Assembly: GCA_006384855.1 (NCBI GenBank) | Contig: VCJN01002908.1 | Coordinates: 56,870 to 120,869 of the forward strand | Direction: 5' to 3' | Source of the DNA: Tetraselmis striata | Lineage: Eukaryota > Chlorophyta > Chlorodendrophyceae > Chlorodendrales > Chlorodendraceae | DNA length: 64,000 nucleotides | Shown here: piece by piece, positions 22,501 to 36,053 of the stretch | Layout: every line of letters starts with the position of its first letter | How positions within the stretch are numbered: the first letter of the stretch is position 1 | Program-made: the position numbers and the translations under genes | Notes under the pieces: generated by a model | The model's input: only the letters and a program-made list of their open reading frames with translations | Databases searched by the model: none | What the model was told of the DNA's origin: nothing

Positions 22501-22648
22501 GGTTGTTGCCGTCGTCGGTGCCTGCATCATTGCCGGCGTGGTCTACTACGTCATGGTGGTGCGCAAGAAGCAGTCTGCGGCGCGCGAGGAGGGTCTTTCC
22601 GGCGCTCAGCCCAGCAGCCCCCCGCAGTCCACCGGCAACACTGTGTAG
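19509..22648 (+). CDS. FYG-repeat type I membrane surface glycoprotein
   Basis: Two exons, 19509-19560 and 20067-22648, give 877 aa. The donor is GTGAGT at 19561; the acceptor AG at 20065-20066 follows a poly-C tract (about 20028-20049). Residues 1-24 form a signal peptide (FVALLLVLG core, AYA cleavage site). FYG triplets occur three times at residues 40-48, again near 348, and in a run of five near 416-443. Several modules alternate strands and helices (near residues 70-140, 180-270, 510-600 and 680-790) in a way that resembles SEA-like folds. Pro/Ser-rich stretches and GSSG repeats suit glycosylation. A Cys-rich knot (near 630-673) includes CGVCGGNGDSC, a motif found in algal extracellular proteins, and a second Cys cluster (CGNNICEI and MCESDC) follows. 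One transmembrane helix (about 824-849), a stop-transfer RKK and a 28-residue tail end it. Role probably in wall, matrix or adhesion; not proven. Confidence 0.88.
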
Positions 22649-22733
22649 ACATGGTTCAATAGAACACAGCATGACCACACAGCTGTAGGGTGCCGGGTAC
22701 ATGTGATACGTGTACTCTCGCAGCCTTAGCCGG

Positions 22734-22739
22734 AATAAA
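22734..22739 (+). promoter_or_regulatory. Possible polyadenylation signal AATAAA
   Basis: AATAAA lies 86 bases after the stop of the FYG gene. No TGTAA is found nearby, so this gene may use an AATAAA-type signal. Confidence 0.35.
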
Positions 22740-22749
22740 TCTGTACCAA

Positions 22750-25700
22750 ACCCCCCAAATTCGATACATTGTTTAAAAGTGGTATATCTCTTTGCCTGAA
22801 AAAACCTCGTGGGAGCTCCGATTGTGTCACCTGCATCAATGCATACAGACTATCTCCCTGCTCTTTGACACTTAAAACCGCGACTGCATCTGCATATGAG
22901 CAGAAGGAATTCATCAGATAGTCATCAATGACCCAAACCGGGCTGCAAATTGTGGGTTGATCCTGATTGCTTCATGATTGGCATGTACCTGATTGCCTGG
23001 TAAAAGAAAGGTGCAAAGCAGGCCTGGATATGGATTCATATGAGATGTGGAAGGAGACAGAGCAATCTCACATCAAGCTGTAGATGGTTAGAAGGGGGCA
23101 GCACAGCATCCCAGTCTCACAAGCAGCTGAAGCCCTACACACCGGTTCCCCGGGTACTCGCTAAATGAAATCCTCCCGGGGTTAAAGCTGTGTATAGCGG
23201 GGTCACAATCCTGAGCTGCAACTACCAAAACGAGTGCGAATAGATAGTGATTAGTATCCGGTTGATACAGTCAAATATAACGTCATTTGATCAAAGCTCA
23301 GAGCCCACGTGACCACCCGTCTCGCCAACCCATCCCACCCCACCGATGCCAATCGAACACACCGGCCGGCACCATCACGCGCATACCGCGGTAGCAGCGC
23401 GCTAACGTAGGCATATGGTGGCGTTCAGGTGCCTCGTCTTGTGTGTCGCGGGCAGGGATGGGGATGGTGGCGGGATGATGAGGGAGGAGCGCGAGCGGTC
23501 ACGTGCTAATATTACGCACGTAGCGCGTGCCACGTAGCCAAAAAGCGTTGCCAACTACACATCTCGGATTTGAGACCCGTTTACGTTCTTCAGAAACAAG
23601 TACCTACGCGAACCGGTGTGATGCTATATATACGTATGCAAGTGTTGTGTTGTTTCTGCCACTACTATGGCTCTCTTATCCGAGCCTCCTATAGATACTA
23701 GAGATTCAGGAGGCATCATATTACACGTACGCGATGTCGATGTTGTAGTGCAGTGTGCAGACTTCTACAGCATATGATTTGGATGTCGGAGGCAGTGCGA
23801 TATTACTCGTACAGTATAGGTCTCTAGTTCTCGCATTGCGCCAGCAGTTGACCCTCAGTTCAATTTATGTTATTGTTACGCAGTTATGCCAGAGCTATAT
23901 GTGCACCAGCCATCCTCACTATACCACTGATTGAGTGATGATTTTGTATCATCATGAGATGTTTGCAGCAGCTACGCGAGTACCTGTGTGAAGCGGGTCA
24001 CTTAAGCGCATCTGCTCGTCCTGCTACAGTAAAGCTGGGCGTGATTTCATGTAATTGAATCCATGAGCACCCGCCCTACTTCCCATATCTTCCCCCTTCT
24101 CCGACACACCTCGGACGCTGCTGCAGCGCCAAAAGCCGCCAACATGAAATGCCGTGCTGTGGCTTAACATTCTGGTGCACAATGTTGACGTGTAGCTACT
24201 AGATGCAGAATACTACTGGTATGTGTGACCAGTGTTGCATTAGACAGTCGTTTAAACATTTTGAGAAAATACATATTATTTCACACTGTTTACTGCACAA
24301 GGTGAGTTTGTCGTATGCAACACTGTTTGTGGCCAGCACACCGTGCGTCCACTTTGAGCCATATTGTTACATATGGACTCGCTATGACACGCGTATCGTG
24401 GAATGTCCATGGGCGCGTAATGGGATGTGCTGAGGCCATGCGGCAATCACGTCAGCTGTCATGGACATCCTCCTGCACGCGATCATGATCTGCCGCATGT
24501 AGTAGTAAAACGCTGCCTCATGTTGCTTTGAAGTGGTGCGCTGATATTCACGAGTCACCGCACTGTTGGGCAACGTCAATGCGGACCTGGCGTGAGCTGT
24601 CGAGACTACCGAGCTGTCTTCACCGTTCCTCCGATACCGCATAGAGAAACTTTTCACAGATATCATCCCACTTGTGATGCTCTGCGCAAGCTGCGTTTGC
24701 TTATTGGCTCTACCAGGCTTGGTTCTCTGTTCTCTGTACCGAATTCCTCCGATTGTGATGGCATATCTCAAGCTCTGAAGATACGCCATCATATCTAGCT
24801 ACAGGCGGCAGCAGGGTACACTAGCACAGCGCACAGCGCCAATTGTTGTTATGCAAGGAATGCAGCGTGGCATCAAGTGCCCAGTCCTTAGTCGCCACGC
24901 TCGCCCAGTGTTGAGCCTCTCATTTCAGAAAATTGCCGCATCGTTTTGCCAGTACGTGAAGAGGAGGGAGGGTACACTATGTTAGTATGTACCTACATAT
25001 ATCCTCTGTGATGCCAACTTGCGGCGCGTGCATCCGCGTTCAGACCTGCTTTGCTACTAGAGAGAGAGAGAGATTACTACATGGAGCTGTAGGTGGGTAG
25101 AAAGCATCACCGCATCTAGCCACTTAATGGTACTGTACCCATACATGATAGTTGCTGCCGCGCACACCGGTGCTTGCAGTTCGGTAATTGTGTCTATGAA
25201 ATTCCTACTTCAATAGTCACATGTAGTGTGTAGTCCGGTCGCTCCATAATTGTGGCTACAGTGGTGACAGTAATACCGCCACCTTCGGTCACCATCTGTG
25301 AATTGCCAGTGCAGCTACGAGTATTCTTTGATGATTACTGCAACGTATACAAGGGCAGCTACAGAGCTACAAGTACGGGTACTCTACTACTCTGCATGGT
25401 ATTTGGTGATCGATAGGGTATACGTGCGGGAGATGCTGCACAGCATGCACCTTCTGGTATTTAAAAAAAAAAAAAAAGCAGGGTAACGAAGGATTGCACC
25501 GGTACTGCTCGCACTCGTGTCCCGCTCCTGCGCCATGCTGCTGCTAAGTGCTCGTAGCAATAATCATGTCCCGTGGGCGGGGAAAAAATATAACATTATG
25601 ATGATGATGTGTGTAGATGCCGCGGCCCGGCGCTAAGAGGGTTCTGCTTAAATGTAGGCTTTTTCCTTCCCCAGTACTTTGCGTGCATTCTCTTGACGCT

Positions 25701-26430
25701 CTCCCTGTAACCAAAAAGTACATTATGATGTGTGTAGATAGGAATGTACAGGTACGCATACTCCTGTTTTCCTCGTACCAGTGCAAGTACCGTGGTCATC
25801 GTAGTACAGTGTTTATAGTAGTCGTCGCGGGCGTCGTCGTTGACGAGCCGTTGACTGCCACGTACGGCGCCATCAAGCGGTCAACGCACGCCGCTTCGGG
25901 TCGGTAGGCAGGGTCAGCAATAGAGCGGCGGATGTCGAGTGAAGTAGAGGTGGACGGCAAGCAGATGTCCAAGCACGCGAAGTTGCAGAGCCTGCCCCAG
26001 GTACAAGTCGAAAAGGATTGTAACTTTATAACGGCCCGTCGCCTACCAGTCCTGGACACTCTCACTCCAGCCTTGCCTCAGCAGGGGAAACAAACATCCC
26101 GCATTCACCAATAGTGCGACGCGCGCCCCAACTTTGCTCGACTATCCTTCCGCCCGTCGGTACAGGTACTCATCCCCATATTGTGGGACTGTCGTGGAGC
26201 CACAGCACCAGAGCACGCGGGCTGGTCGCTAACGGCCGACAGCGGACAGAGTAACGGCCGACAGAGTGACAAACGGTGGGGAAGCAGTCCTGTCATGCCT
26301 GGGGTTACTCGTAGCCCCGCGCTGTCGGCCCAAACAGCCTGCTGTGTGCGGTGTCGGCTGCCTCGACGGCCAGCGGCAGTATGTCTGGAGAATCCTGACG
26401 CGCTGACCAGCCGGCGGATGTTTTTCCGCA
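22750..26430. other. Intergenic region, no supported gene
   Basis: I see no convincing coding region. A 136-codon minus-strand frame (24382-24792) lacks recognisable features. Short simple repeats occur (AG run near 25062-25074, poly-A at about 25462-25475). A diverged repeat lies at 24794-25015. The final part, nearest 26437, must contain the ankyrin gene promoter or an unseen first exon. Confidence 0.45.
24794..25015 (+). repeat. Diverged dispersed repeat, copy 1
   Basis: This stretch aligns by eye with 26704-26930 in the same orientation. Shared words include GCAGGCGGC / GCACAGCGC, GTTGTT, GTGAAGAGGAGG and ATGTTAGTA..GTACCT. Identity is moderate, so the duplication is old. Confidence 0.55.
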
Positions 26431-26436
26431 TAGGCA

Positions 26437-29400
26437 ATGTCCCCAGGCGGCATCGACGAGCAGCGGCAGGGCGGCGCGGAGCTGAGCCGCGCGGACGGCC
26501 GAGGCCGGACGCCGCTGATCCATGCCGCACGTAGTGGCAGCCCGGGCGCGGTGCGCCTCCTGCTAGCGTGCGGCTCGCCGGTGGGAAGACAGGACAATAA
26601 GGTGCGCGCCGTGGAGTGCCCGCAGTCGCGCCAGTCCAGCAGCGGCCATCTGTCGAAGCTCTGGAGGCGCACGAGCTACCAGTACCCTAATGATGGAAGT
26701 ATGACATAGCTAATTGCAGGCGGCCGCGGGGGTATACTCGCACAGCGCCTAGTGCCAACAGTTGTTGCGCAGAGGGTGCAGCAGGACACCAAACGCTATG
26801 TCCAATGTCGCCAGGTCGTTTCTCATACTTGAATTGAAGCACCGCGGCAAGTGAAGAGGAGGCCACACACTCCACGCACACTACAGGATGTTAGTAGGTA
26901 CCTTCATTTACTCCGCGGCGCAGCTGTGCACCTGCATGAGCCTACCTACGACCTACCTGTAGCGACTGTATGGCGTTCTCGTACACGGGGTTTCTCTTGC
27001 GAAATCGCGCCACAGTAGCGAGTAATTGTATGTGAGTATGCGCTGTGGAGTGGCAAGCGGTGGCAGCACCTCGCTAGACACGAGGTATGCCTAAGCTGTG
27101 AGATGTGCATCCCCTAGCGGTGAGGGAGTGTGTGTGTGTTTGCGGAGGGGGGGGGGGGATGGTGCACAGGGAGGGTGAGGTGAACCCACACAAGCAACGG
27201 CAGATGGAACATGTAAAGGAGTCGCCAGACCTTAATGAGGAATTCGCGTGGCGCCCCCGCGACAGGAATGAGGGTGACGGAGGTGTTGCTAACAGGCCGG
27301 TGGCACTGCGGTTGTTTGGGGTATCCACCGCCCACCTGCTTTCACATCGGTCCAGGCGGGTCCCGTGCTGGAGCTGCGGGGCATTGCTGGGGGACAGAGG
27401 GTGCAGCCTGTCGCGACGTGCCGGGCATCAAGCGCTGAGCAACTGCCGCCGCGCCCCGCAGGGCAGGACGGCGCTGATGTACGCAGCGCGCGCGGGCTCC
27501 ATGGCCGCCGTCATGCTGCTGCTGGACGCGGGCGAGCCCCTGCAGGTGCAGCGCCCCTCCGCGGACTGGCTTGCCTCTGTAGGGCAGTGCCCCCCCCCCC
27601 CCCCCCCCACACACACACACAAGCCCATTCTGAGCAACCTTGCCCGTTGCGCCTGTTCACAGGAGAGAGACGCCTGCGGCCGCAGCGCTCTGGCCTTTGC
27701 TGTCGAGTCGTGTAGCGAGGCCGTCGTGCAGCTCCTCGTTGACAGTGGCGCGGCCACAGAGGTAAGCACGCCTCACTCCCGGGCCGCCCCCACTCCTTGC
27801 GCCCCTCCCCCTGCTGTCCTGCTTCCCCGCCTGACTGCTGCATGGATCCGCCGTGCAGGTGACTGACAAGGCGGGGCGAGACCTGGTGTCTATCGCCGCC
27901 AAGGCGGGGGCCTACGGGCCACTCAGGCTGCTCCTGGACCTCGCTCAGCGCAGGACTGCCACACGCGCCAACACTGGCAAGGTGAGCCGGCAGGTGTGGT
28001 TGCCCCATACCTCCTCCTCGCAACCCCCCTGCCAGAGAGAGCATTGCTGGGAAGGGAGAGGGACGCCTGCGTGGCCCTGCCTGGTGCCGCACCACTAAAT
28101 GCCAGCGGCTGTTTCGCGCTCTCAGGCACCGATGCCGCTGCCGGTGTCGGTGCCACGCTCCATCTCCGCCGAAGGTTCCCGCGTGTTGCACTCGCCAGCC
28201 CCTGGCCGCGGGCGCTCCCCTTCCGTCAGCACCTCCAACGAAGGCAGCACGTGTGAGGCAGCCGGAAGCCAGTCGGCCACCCTGCAGGCGCACCGCCGCT
28301 CTCCTTCGCTCAGCAGCTACGCGCGCTCCGCTTCTGGTGGTACCAGGTCCCGCAACACAGCAGCCTTCACAGGGAGCCCCCCGGAGAGCGAGGAGAGCCT
28401 CGAGTTCACCAACGCTTCCCTTGGCCCGCCGACCTCGCAGGTCCGGCCACGCAGCCTCAGCTTCGATAATGACACGTTGGGCAGCGCCGTCAAGCCCGAC
28501 GCAACATCTCCGCTGCCACAGTCGGCCCCGGGCCTCGCCGACCAGCCCCGCGACGCCGCCGATACCAGCTCTGACGACGACGAGGATGAGCCCCGCCCGG
28601 CAGCGAACTGGACAGCCGAGGGTGATCGCCTGATGATGCCACCGCGGTGGACACCTGCGCGCAACGGCTTCCCAGTCTCCCCGGCTGGCTCCGCAGGCAC
28701 TCCATGGGTGGCCAGCTCCGTGCACAAGCACATGGTCACCGCGTCTGGTAGCGTGGTGTCGCCCGATCGTCCTCGTATGGACCACAACCACATCACCCCC
28801 GGGCTCCTCAAGTTCAACGTGATGGACAATCCGCTCATGGATGACACGCCTGGCTCGGAGCTGGCTGCTGCGCATCAGGTGCCTGCCCCAGCTTTCTTTT
28901 TCCAGACTGCCCCCGCGCCGCCTACTGACCGAGGACCTGCTTGCTATATTCCTTCGCCATACCTGGCTATCTAGCTAAGATCGCTGCACTGTTGCTTCAA
29001 TCTGGCCATGCGCAGGGCTGGAACGGCATGATGACCGACGTGCAGCAGGGCAAGGACACCGTCCCAAAGGCGCCCACATCCGTACACAAGACCCCCTACT
29101 GGAAGAACGCAACAGACAGTCCAGGTGAGGCGCTCTGCTGGTGACTAGGCCTCCTCAATCTTGGCTGCACCCATAATACTTACACTTTAACGACAATGCA
29201 TCGGGGAGCATTCCTAAGCACAAGCTCAATCGACGAGCAGGTAGTGGTGCGCTCGCCTGAATGTGTGTGTCGCTTCGGATAGGCGCGTACTCCCAGGACC
29301 TGGTGAGCACCGACATGATGATGGCTGCGCTTGCCTCGCCCGCCATCCGCTCCGAGGTGTTCAAGGTCATCACCAACACGCCACACCTCAAGTCGGCTGT

Positions 29401-30891
29401 GCGCATGGAGAGCGGCGCGGCAAGCGGGAACCCGAAGTCTGCGCGCCGTGAAATGCTTACGAATGAGGATACCGATGCCCCCGTGCAGATCACAGGTACT
29501 CCGTAGGGCGTCACATTTGCCCTGGCGCATACTCGGTCCATGTTGCTTTGTTTTTGTACTTTATGCTGTTCCCCCGCGCTGTAAATATAAGTAAACCCAG
29601 GCGCGGGAGCGCAAAAGGACTATCCGATGACTCGCGTAACATATATGTTGCTTTTACCACACACTCCAGGTCTGTTTTCGAGCGCGAAGAAATGGTTGCG
29701 GCCCGCGCCAACACCCTCTGCCGGGAAGACATTCGCATCAGAGGTGGCGAAGCAAGTCGGCGCCCAGAAGCAGCCGACGGCACCCAACACCGGCCAGCGC
29801 TCCATCAGCTGCCCGCCGCCTGAGGTTCCCTTCTCTCCTGGGGCGCAGCTCTGGAACCAAATGCTTGCCGCGTCTGATGACAACTCTGAGGACGATCTCC
29901 AGCTTCTGGATGCTCCGCCAGAGCTGCCCTCCACAAAGCTTGCCGAGCCCGGTCTCCGAGCGCTCGCATCCGGACTGAAATCTCCTCTCAAGCCAGCAAA
30001 TGCTCCGATTCCAACACAGCACAATGAGGAAATAAAGCGAATTGAGATCTTAGCCACAGTCAATCAGTTGCTCCTTCCCCACCAGGTGCGATTGCCTTAC
30101 CAAGATCATCCAAAGAGTATGCCCAATGCCGAACTACCGTTCTGTATCCTTATGTCTTGCCGTGCGTTATGTTGTGAGACTCTTGACACCATTCTCGCAT
30201 CATCACCACTCTGCTCTGTTACTTCAGGTGGTGTCATCTGGTCTCAGCAAACAAGACTTTCAACGCATTGCTGCTGAGGTGCGCTTGGTCTATTGTTGTG
30301 CTATTTGTTACTTGCTGTGGTATCTTTATGTCCGCCCCATGTGAACTCCCTTGCGATCAACGTGTTGACCACATCCAGTAGCATGCTGTGGAATCTTCAA
30401 AAGGGCCTCTGCTTGTCCTCCATTGTGTCTCGTACTGTGCACCGCCTAGTATCCAAGTTTACAACCCCGTCAGGCTTCTCCCCGGTAGTGTTGCTTACTA
30501 GAAGCCCCTGTGTGCAATGCTCCGGCAGGTGACCGAGGTTGTCATGCGTCAGCATGTTCAAGGAGAGGCTGCTGGGTCATCCCTGACACTCTCCAAGGCC
30601 GCAAGAAGGCGCATCGAGGTGAGCTGGCCTCGCAGCGCCCCGAGTACAAGACGCCGGCATGCCTGGAAATGGCTCATTATCGACTGCGCATGGATTTAGT
30701 CTCCCATTTAAAGCCATTATTAAGTTACTTGTGGCATAGATCGATTGGTACCCGTAGCAGGAATGACACGGTCTGTCCTTTTCCCCTGCGCACAGGACGT
30801 TGTTGATAAGCATGTGGAGAGAGCGGCGGCGTCGACTCGCCGGGAGGGCGCTTTTCTTGCTTCTGCTTCGCGCCAGGCGTCAGCTGTGTGA
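26437..30891 (+). CDS. Ankyrin-repeat protein with long disordered middle
   Basis: Exons: 26437-26601, 27462-27545, 27663-27761, 27859-27981, 28126-28878, 29016-29124, 29283-29495, 29670-30085, 30228-30278, 30529-30618, 30796-30891. This gives about 732 aa with every junction in frame. Four ankyrin units span residues about 20-155: GRTPLIHAARSGSPGAVRLLL, GRTALMYAARAG..AVMLLLDAG, GRSALAFAVESC..VVQLLVDSG, and GRDLVSIAAKAG..LRLLLDL. A phase-0 intron interrupts the start of each unit at the same place. The middle (about 158-650) is rich in Ser, Pro and acidic residues (DTSSDDDEDE) and looks disordered. The C-terminus is helical and charged (SKQDFQRIAAE; VTEVVMRQHVQ). Ankyrin arrays bind partner proteins; no enzyme domain is visible and the function is unknown. 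The start could lie further upstream; TAG precedes the ATG in frame. A TGTAA signal follows at 31103. Confidence 0.82.
26704..26930 (+). repeat. Diverged dispersed repeat, copy 2 (intron 1 of the ankyrin gene)
   Basis: This is the partner of 24794-25015, in the same orientation, lying within the first intron of the ankyrin gene. Confidence 0.55.
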
Positions 30892-31102
30892 GAGTGTCTG
30901 ATGATCCTGTCTCGGGACAACGGTCGCCAAGGATTCAAGTTGAATGCACCTCCCTGCGCTGCCTTGCTTCGCCGCGGCGGTCACTGCAACACTGCTGTTG
31001 CAGAATGCCAGAAATGCACTACGCACCTACGCGGTATGCAGCACCAGACGGCGCCCTCCAGCTGACATCTGGAGATTAGAGCATTTAGCCCTTTTATATG
31101 CA

Positions 31103-31107
31103 TGTAA
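31103..31107 (+). promoter_or_regulatory. TGTAA polyadenylation signal of the ankyrin gene
   Basis: TGTAA lies 212 bases after the stop codon at 30889-30891, within a short AT-rich stretch, matching the chlorophyte signal. Confidence 0.45.
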
Positions 31108-31109
31108 AA

Positions 31110-33400
31110 TTGCTATTGCAGCCTTACATATATTAATTACAGGTAACTCCACGCATTCACCGCTGCTGATATATTAATGATGATATATTTTTATCAGTAC
31201 CGTGTGTCACTCCGCACAGTGAAACAGAGTGACAGACCAGAGAAACGTTTGTGCGCAGTTTGCTCCGAAACCATGGCGTAACAAAAGAATGGAGTCACAG
31301 CCCTTGCCTGCTGTCCTACCTGTTAATGCGTCCTATACCCATCCACATAAGTCTCAGGCTCTTCTTCGCCGAGTATGAGCGTGTGAACAGTAGCAAGCCG
31401 GCTGATTCTAGGGTGCATGACATCAAAACCCTGGAATGCTGTTGCACATTCTGTTCCAACTGTATCATCACAGGGTTCAATCAAGCCCTATTACCCCGAC
31501 AACTGTCCTTCACGAGTTGTCTTCGGCGTTTCAAGTGCCCCCTTGACACAGGGGTGCAAGGCGTACAAGGCGTGCCGCTGCGCATGTATAGCGCATTGCG
31601 TGGTGGGATAGCCAAGGATGGGTGAGGAAACATGTTAGCAAAGGGGCTTGGTGGGGTGGGGCCATGTGCCCATGTGAGAGCGAGCCACTGCACAGTGTGT
31701 AAATATGTATTGATACCATCGCCAAAGCAGCGTCGTGTGACAACTATCCTTTTGTGGAACCTATCATGCGCTAACTTTGGCATAATACAGTACGGGTACC
31801 GGGGGTGTACCCCGGGATGATGTATCATTTAATCATTCTACGGGTACAAGTATGAGTGCACGCGTGACACGCGCACGAGTCCCCATGTCTCGGCCTGCTG
31901 TACTATATATGATAAGGAAAACATGAGCTAGCTGCAAAAGGCGATAAGGAAATCACCCGAAAAGACAATAGGAAACGTCCACTACGGCAACTGCGAGGTG
32001 GCGGAAGCAGCAACGGAAGAGGGTGCGGAATGAGCACGAGCAGACGCATCAGACTTGGCCGTGTGCACTCCGGCAGAGAGAATGCCGCCCAGGGTACCAT
32101 GCACGAAAGCAGAGACCCGCAACGACAATCCCCGCCGTGTGCCGACAGGTGATTGCAGAATTGAGCAAGCTGGCTGGCGACAAAGTACTATATCTGAATA
32201 TACACGTATTATGTATGATGGCTATGTCTCCCTGCCGTGTCAAATAAATTTGTTATTGACAGTGTTGGACATAAATTTGTTCCAACTGAATAAAGTTTCG
32301 TCTTGACAAGTTCTCTTTACCCATCATCGAGGAAGGGCCCGACCCTAACAAACCAACATAGGGTCCGCTTAGTTAAAGCGCGTACGGCGGGACTTCTGTA
32401 GGCCACGTGGCTATGTTGCAGTTCATGCTTCGCTAATTTTGCATCAGTGGTACACTACACAACACGTTAGTAATAATGGGATTGTACGCTCGTACAACAG
32501 CGCCAGTCCGTACTCACTAGCCCGGCCACATAAGCCTGAGATCATGTGACCGCGCCATATATGCGCATGCTCCCGCCGTTTATCCTCCCCCGGAAGTCGG
32601 AGCTTGCTTCAGCGCTGAGCTCCATTGGCCACGGCCAAGCAGCGAGCGAGGCCGCTCGGCCGTCGCGCTACTGAGATCCGCCCCCGCCTTGAGCTGCTGC
32701 CGGCGGTGTCCCCGGACGTCCTCGGAGTTCGGAGGTGAAGGCGGGGAAAACACCCCTTGCACCGCGGGCCGTGTGCTCTCCGATCTTGTGCAGCACACCA
32801 GTGCCCAGTCGCCCGACGCGCGGCAGTAACCTGCCCACGCTCTTGGCCGAGGTCACCGCCCGAGGGCGGCTTCCTGGGCTCCGTGCACGATTGGATTTAT
32901 TACAGCCGCCACCGTGCAAGGCTGTGTAACGCCGACCCCCCCCCCCCCATACCGGGCGGGTCGCACCGAAGCACAAAAACACGGTTTTATCCCGAACAGC
33001 CCTCGCGGGTAGGATGCCCCCACTCGAGTCGTATAGACCCCCTTCCCAGCCCGTAGGCGGATCTCGTAGAGGCCGACGCAAGGCCGATGTCGTACATGAA
33101 TGATTTTTAGCAGCCCCCCGTACAGGGATGTTGCCCGCGGCGGCTCGTACCACAAGGCAGCATTATACGGTAAATATACCCGTAGAAGGGGGGTACACAT
33201 CGGACTAGTACTCGAACGCACAGTACTTGTACTATTAACTCGTTGTATATCGTATTCGTGTAATTGTCACACGTAGGGCTCCCCGGTCGTCGCATGATCC
33301 GAGGACCCGCCACAATCGGCCACCCCGCTCAGCCCCCTACCGCAGCCAGCCGGGCACGGGTCTCATGGGTTACCAGAGCCCACCCCGTGGAGGACTTGAG
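31110..33400. other. Intergenic, no supported gene
   Basis: Only short open frames occur. A small plus-strand frame ending at 32247 (VIAELSKLAGDKVLYL, preceded by an acceptor-like CAG and followed by AATAAA words at 32244 and 32289) could be a last exon, but I find no partner exons. One singleton of the 13-base word discussed in the findings lies at 31262-31274. A short C run is at about 32937-32948. Confidence 0.4.
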
Positions 33401-33429
33401 GTGGGGGTGATGCCGCTTGGCTACCGCAC

Positions 33430-36034
<2,605 letters not shown>

Positions 36035-36053
<19 letters not shown>

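Noticed and set aside
20981..22702. 573-codon open frame on the minus strand
   Set aside because: It is the antisense shadow of the FYG gene. The sense frame has a signal peptide, ordered repeats and a transmembrane end, while this frame is His/Gly/Arg-rich without features.
24382..24792. 136-codon minus-strand frame between the FYG and ankyrin genes
   Set aside because: No family resemblance, splice or polyA support; length is within what this GC-rich DNA gives by chance.
27511..28875. 454-codon open frame on the minus strand
   Set aside because: It is opposite the spliced ankyrin gene, crosses several of its introns, and has low-complexity composition due to high GC.
31465..31490. Possible tRNA from a GGTTCAATC-like word
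   Set aside because: No matching acceptor stem or anticodon arm could be formed around it.
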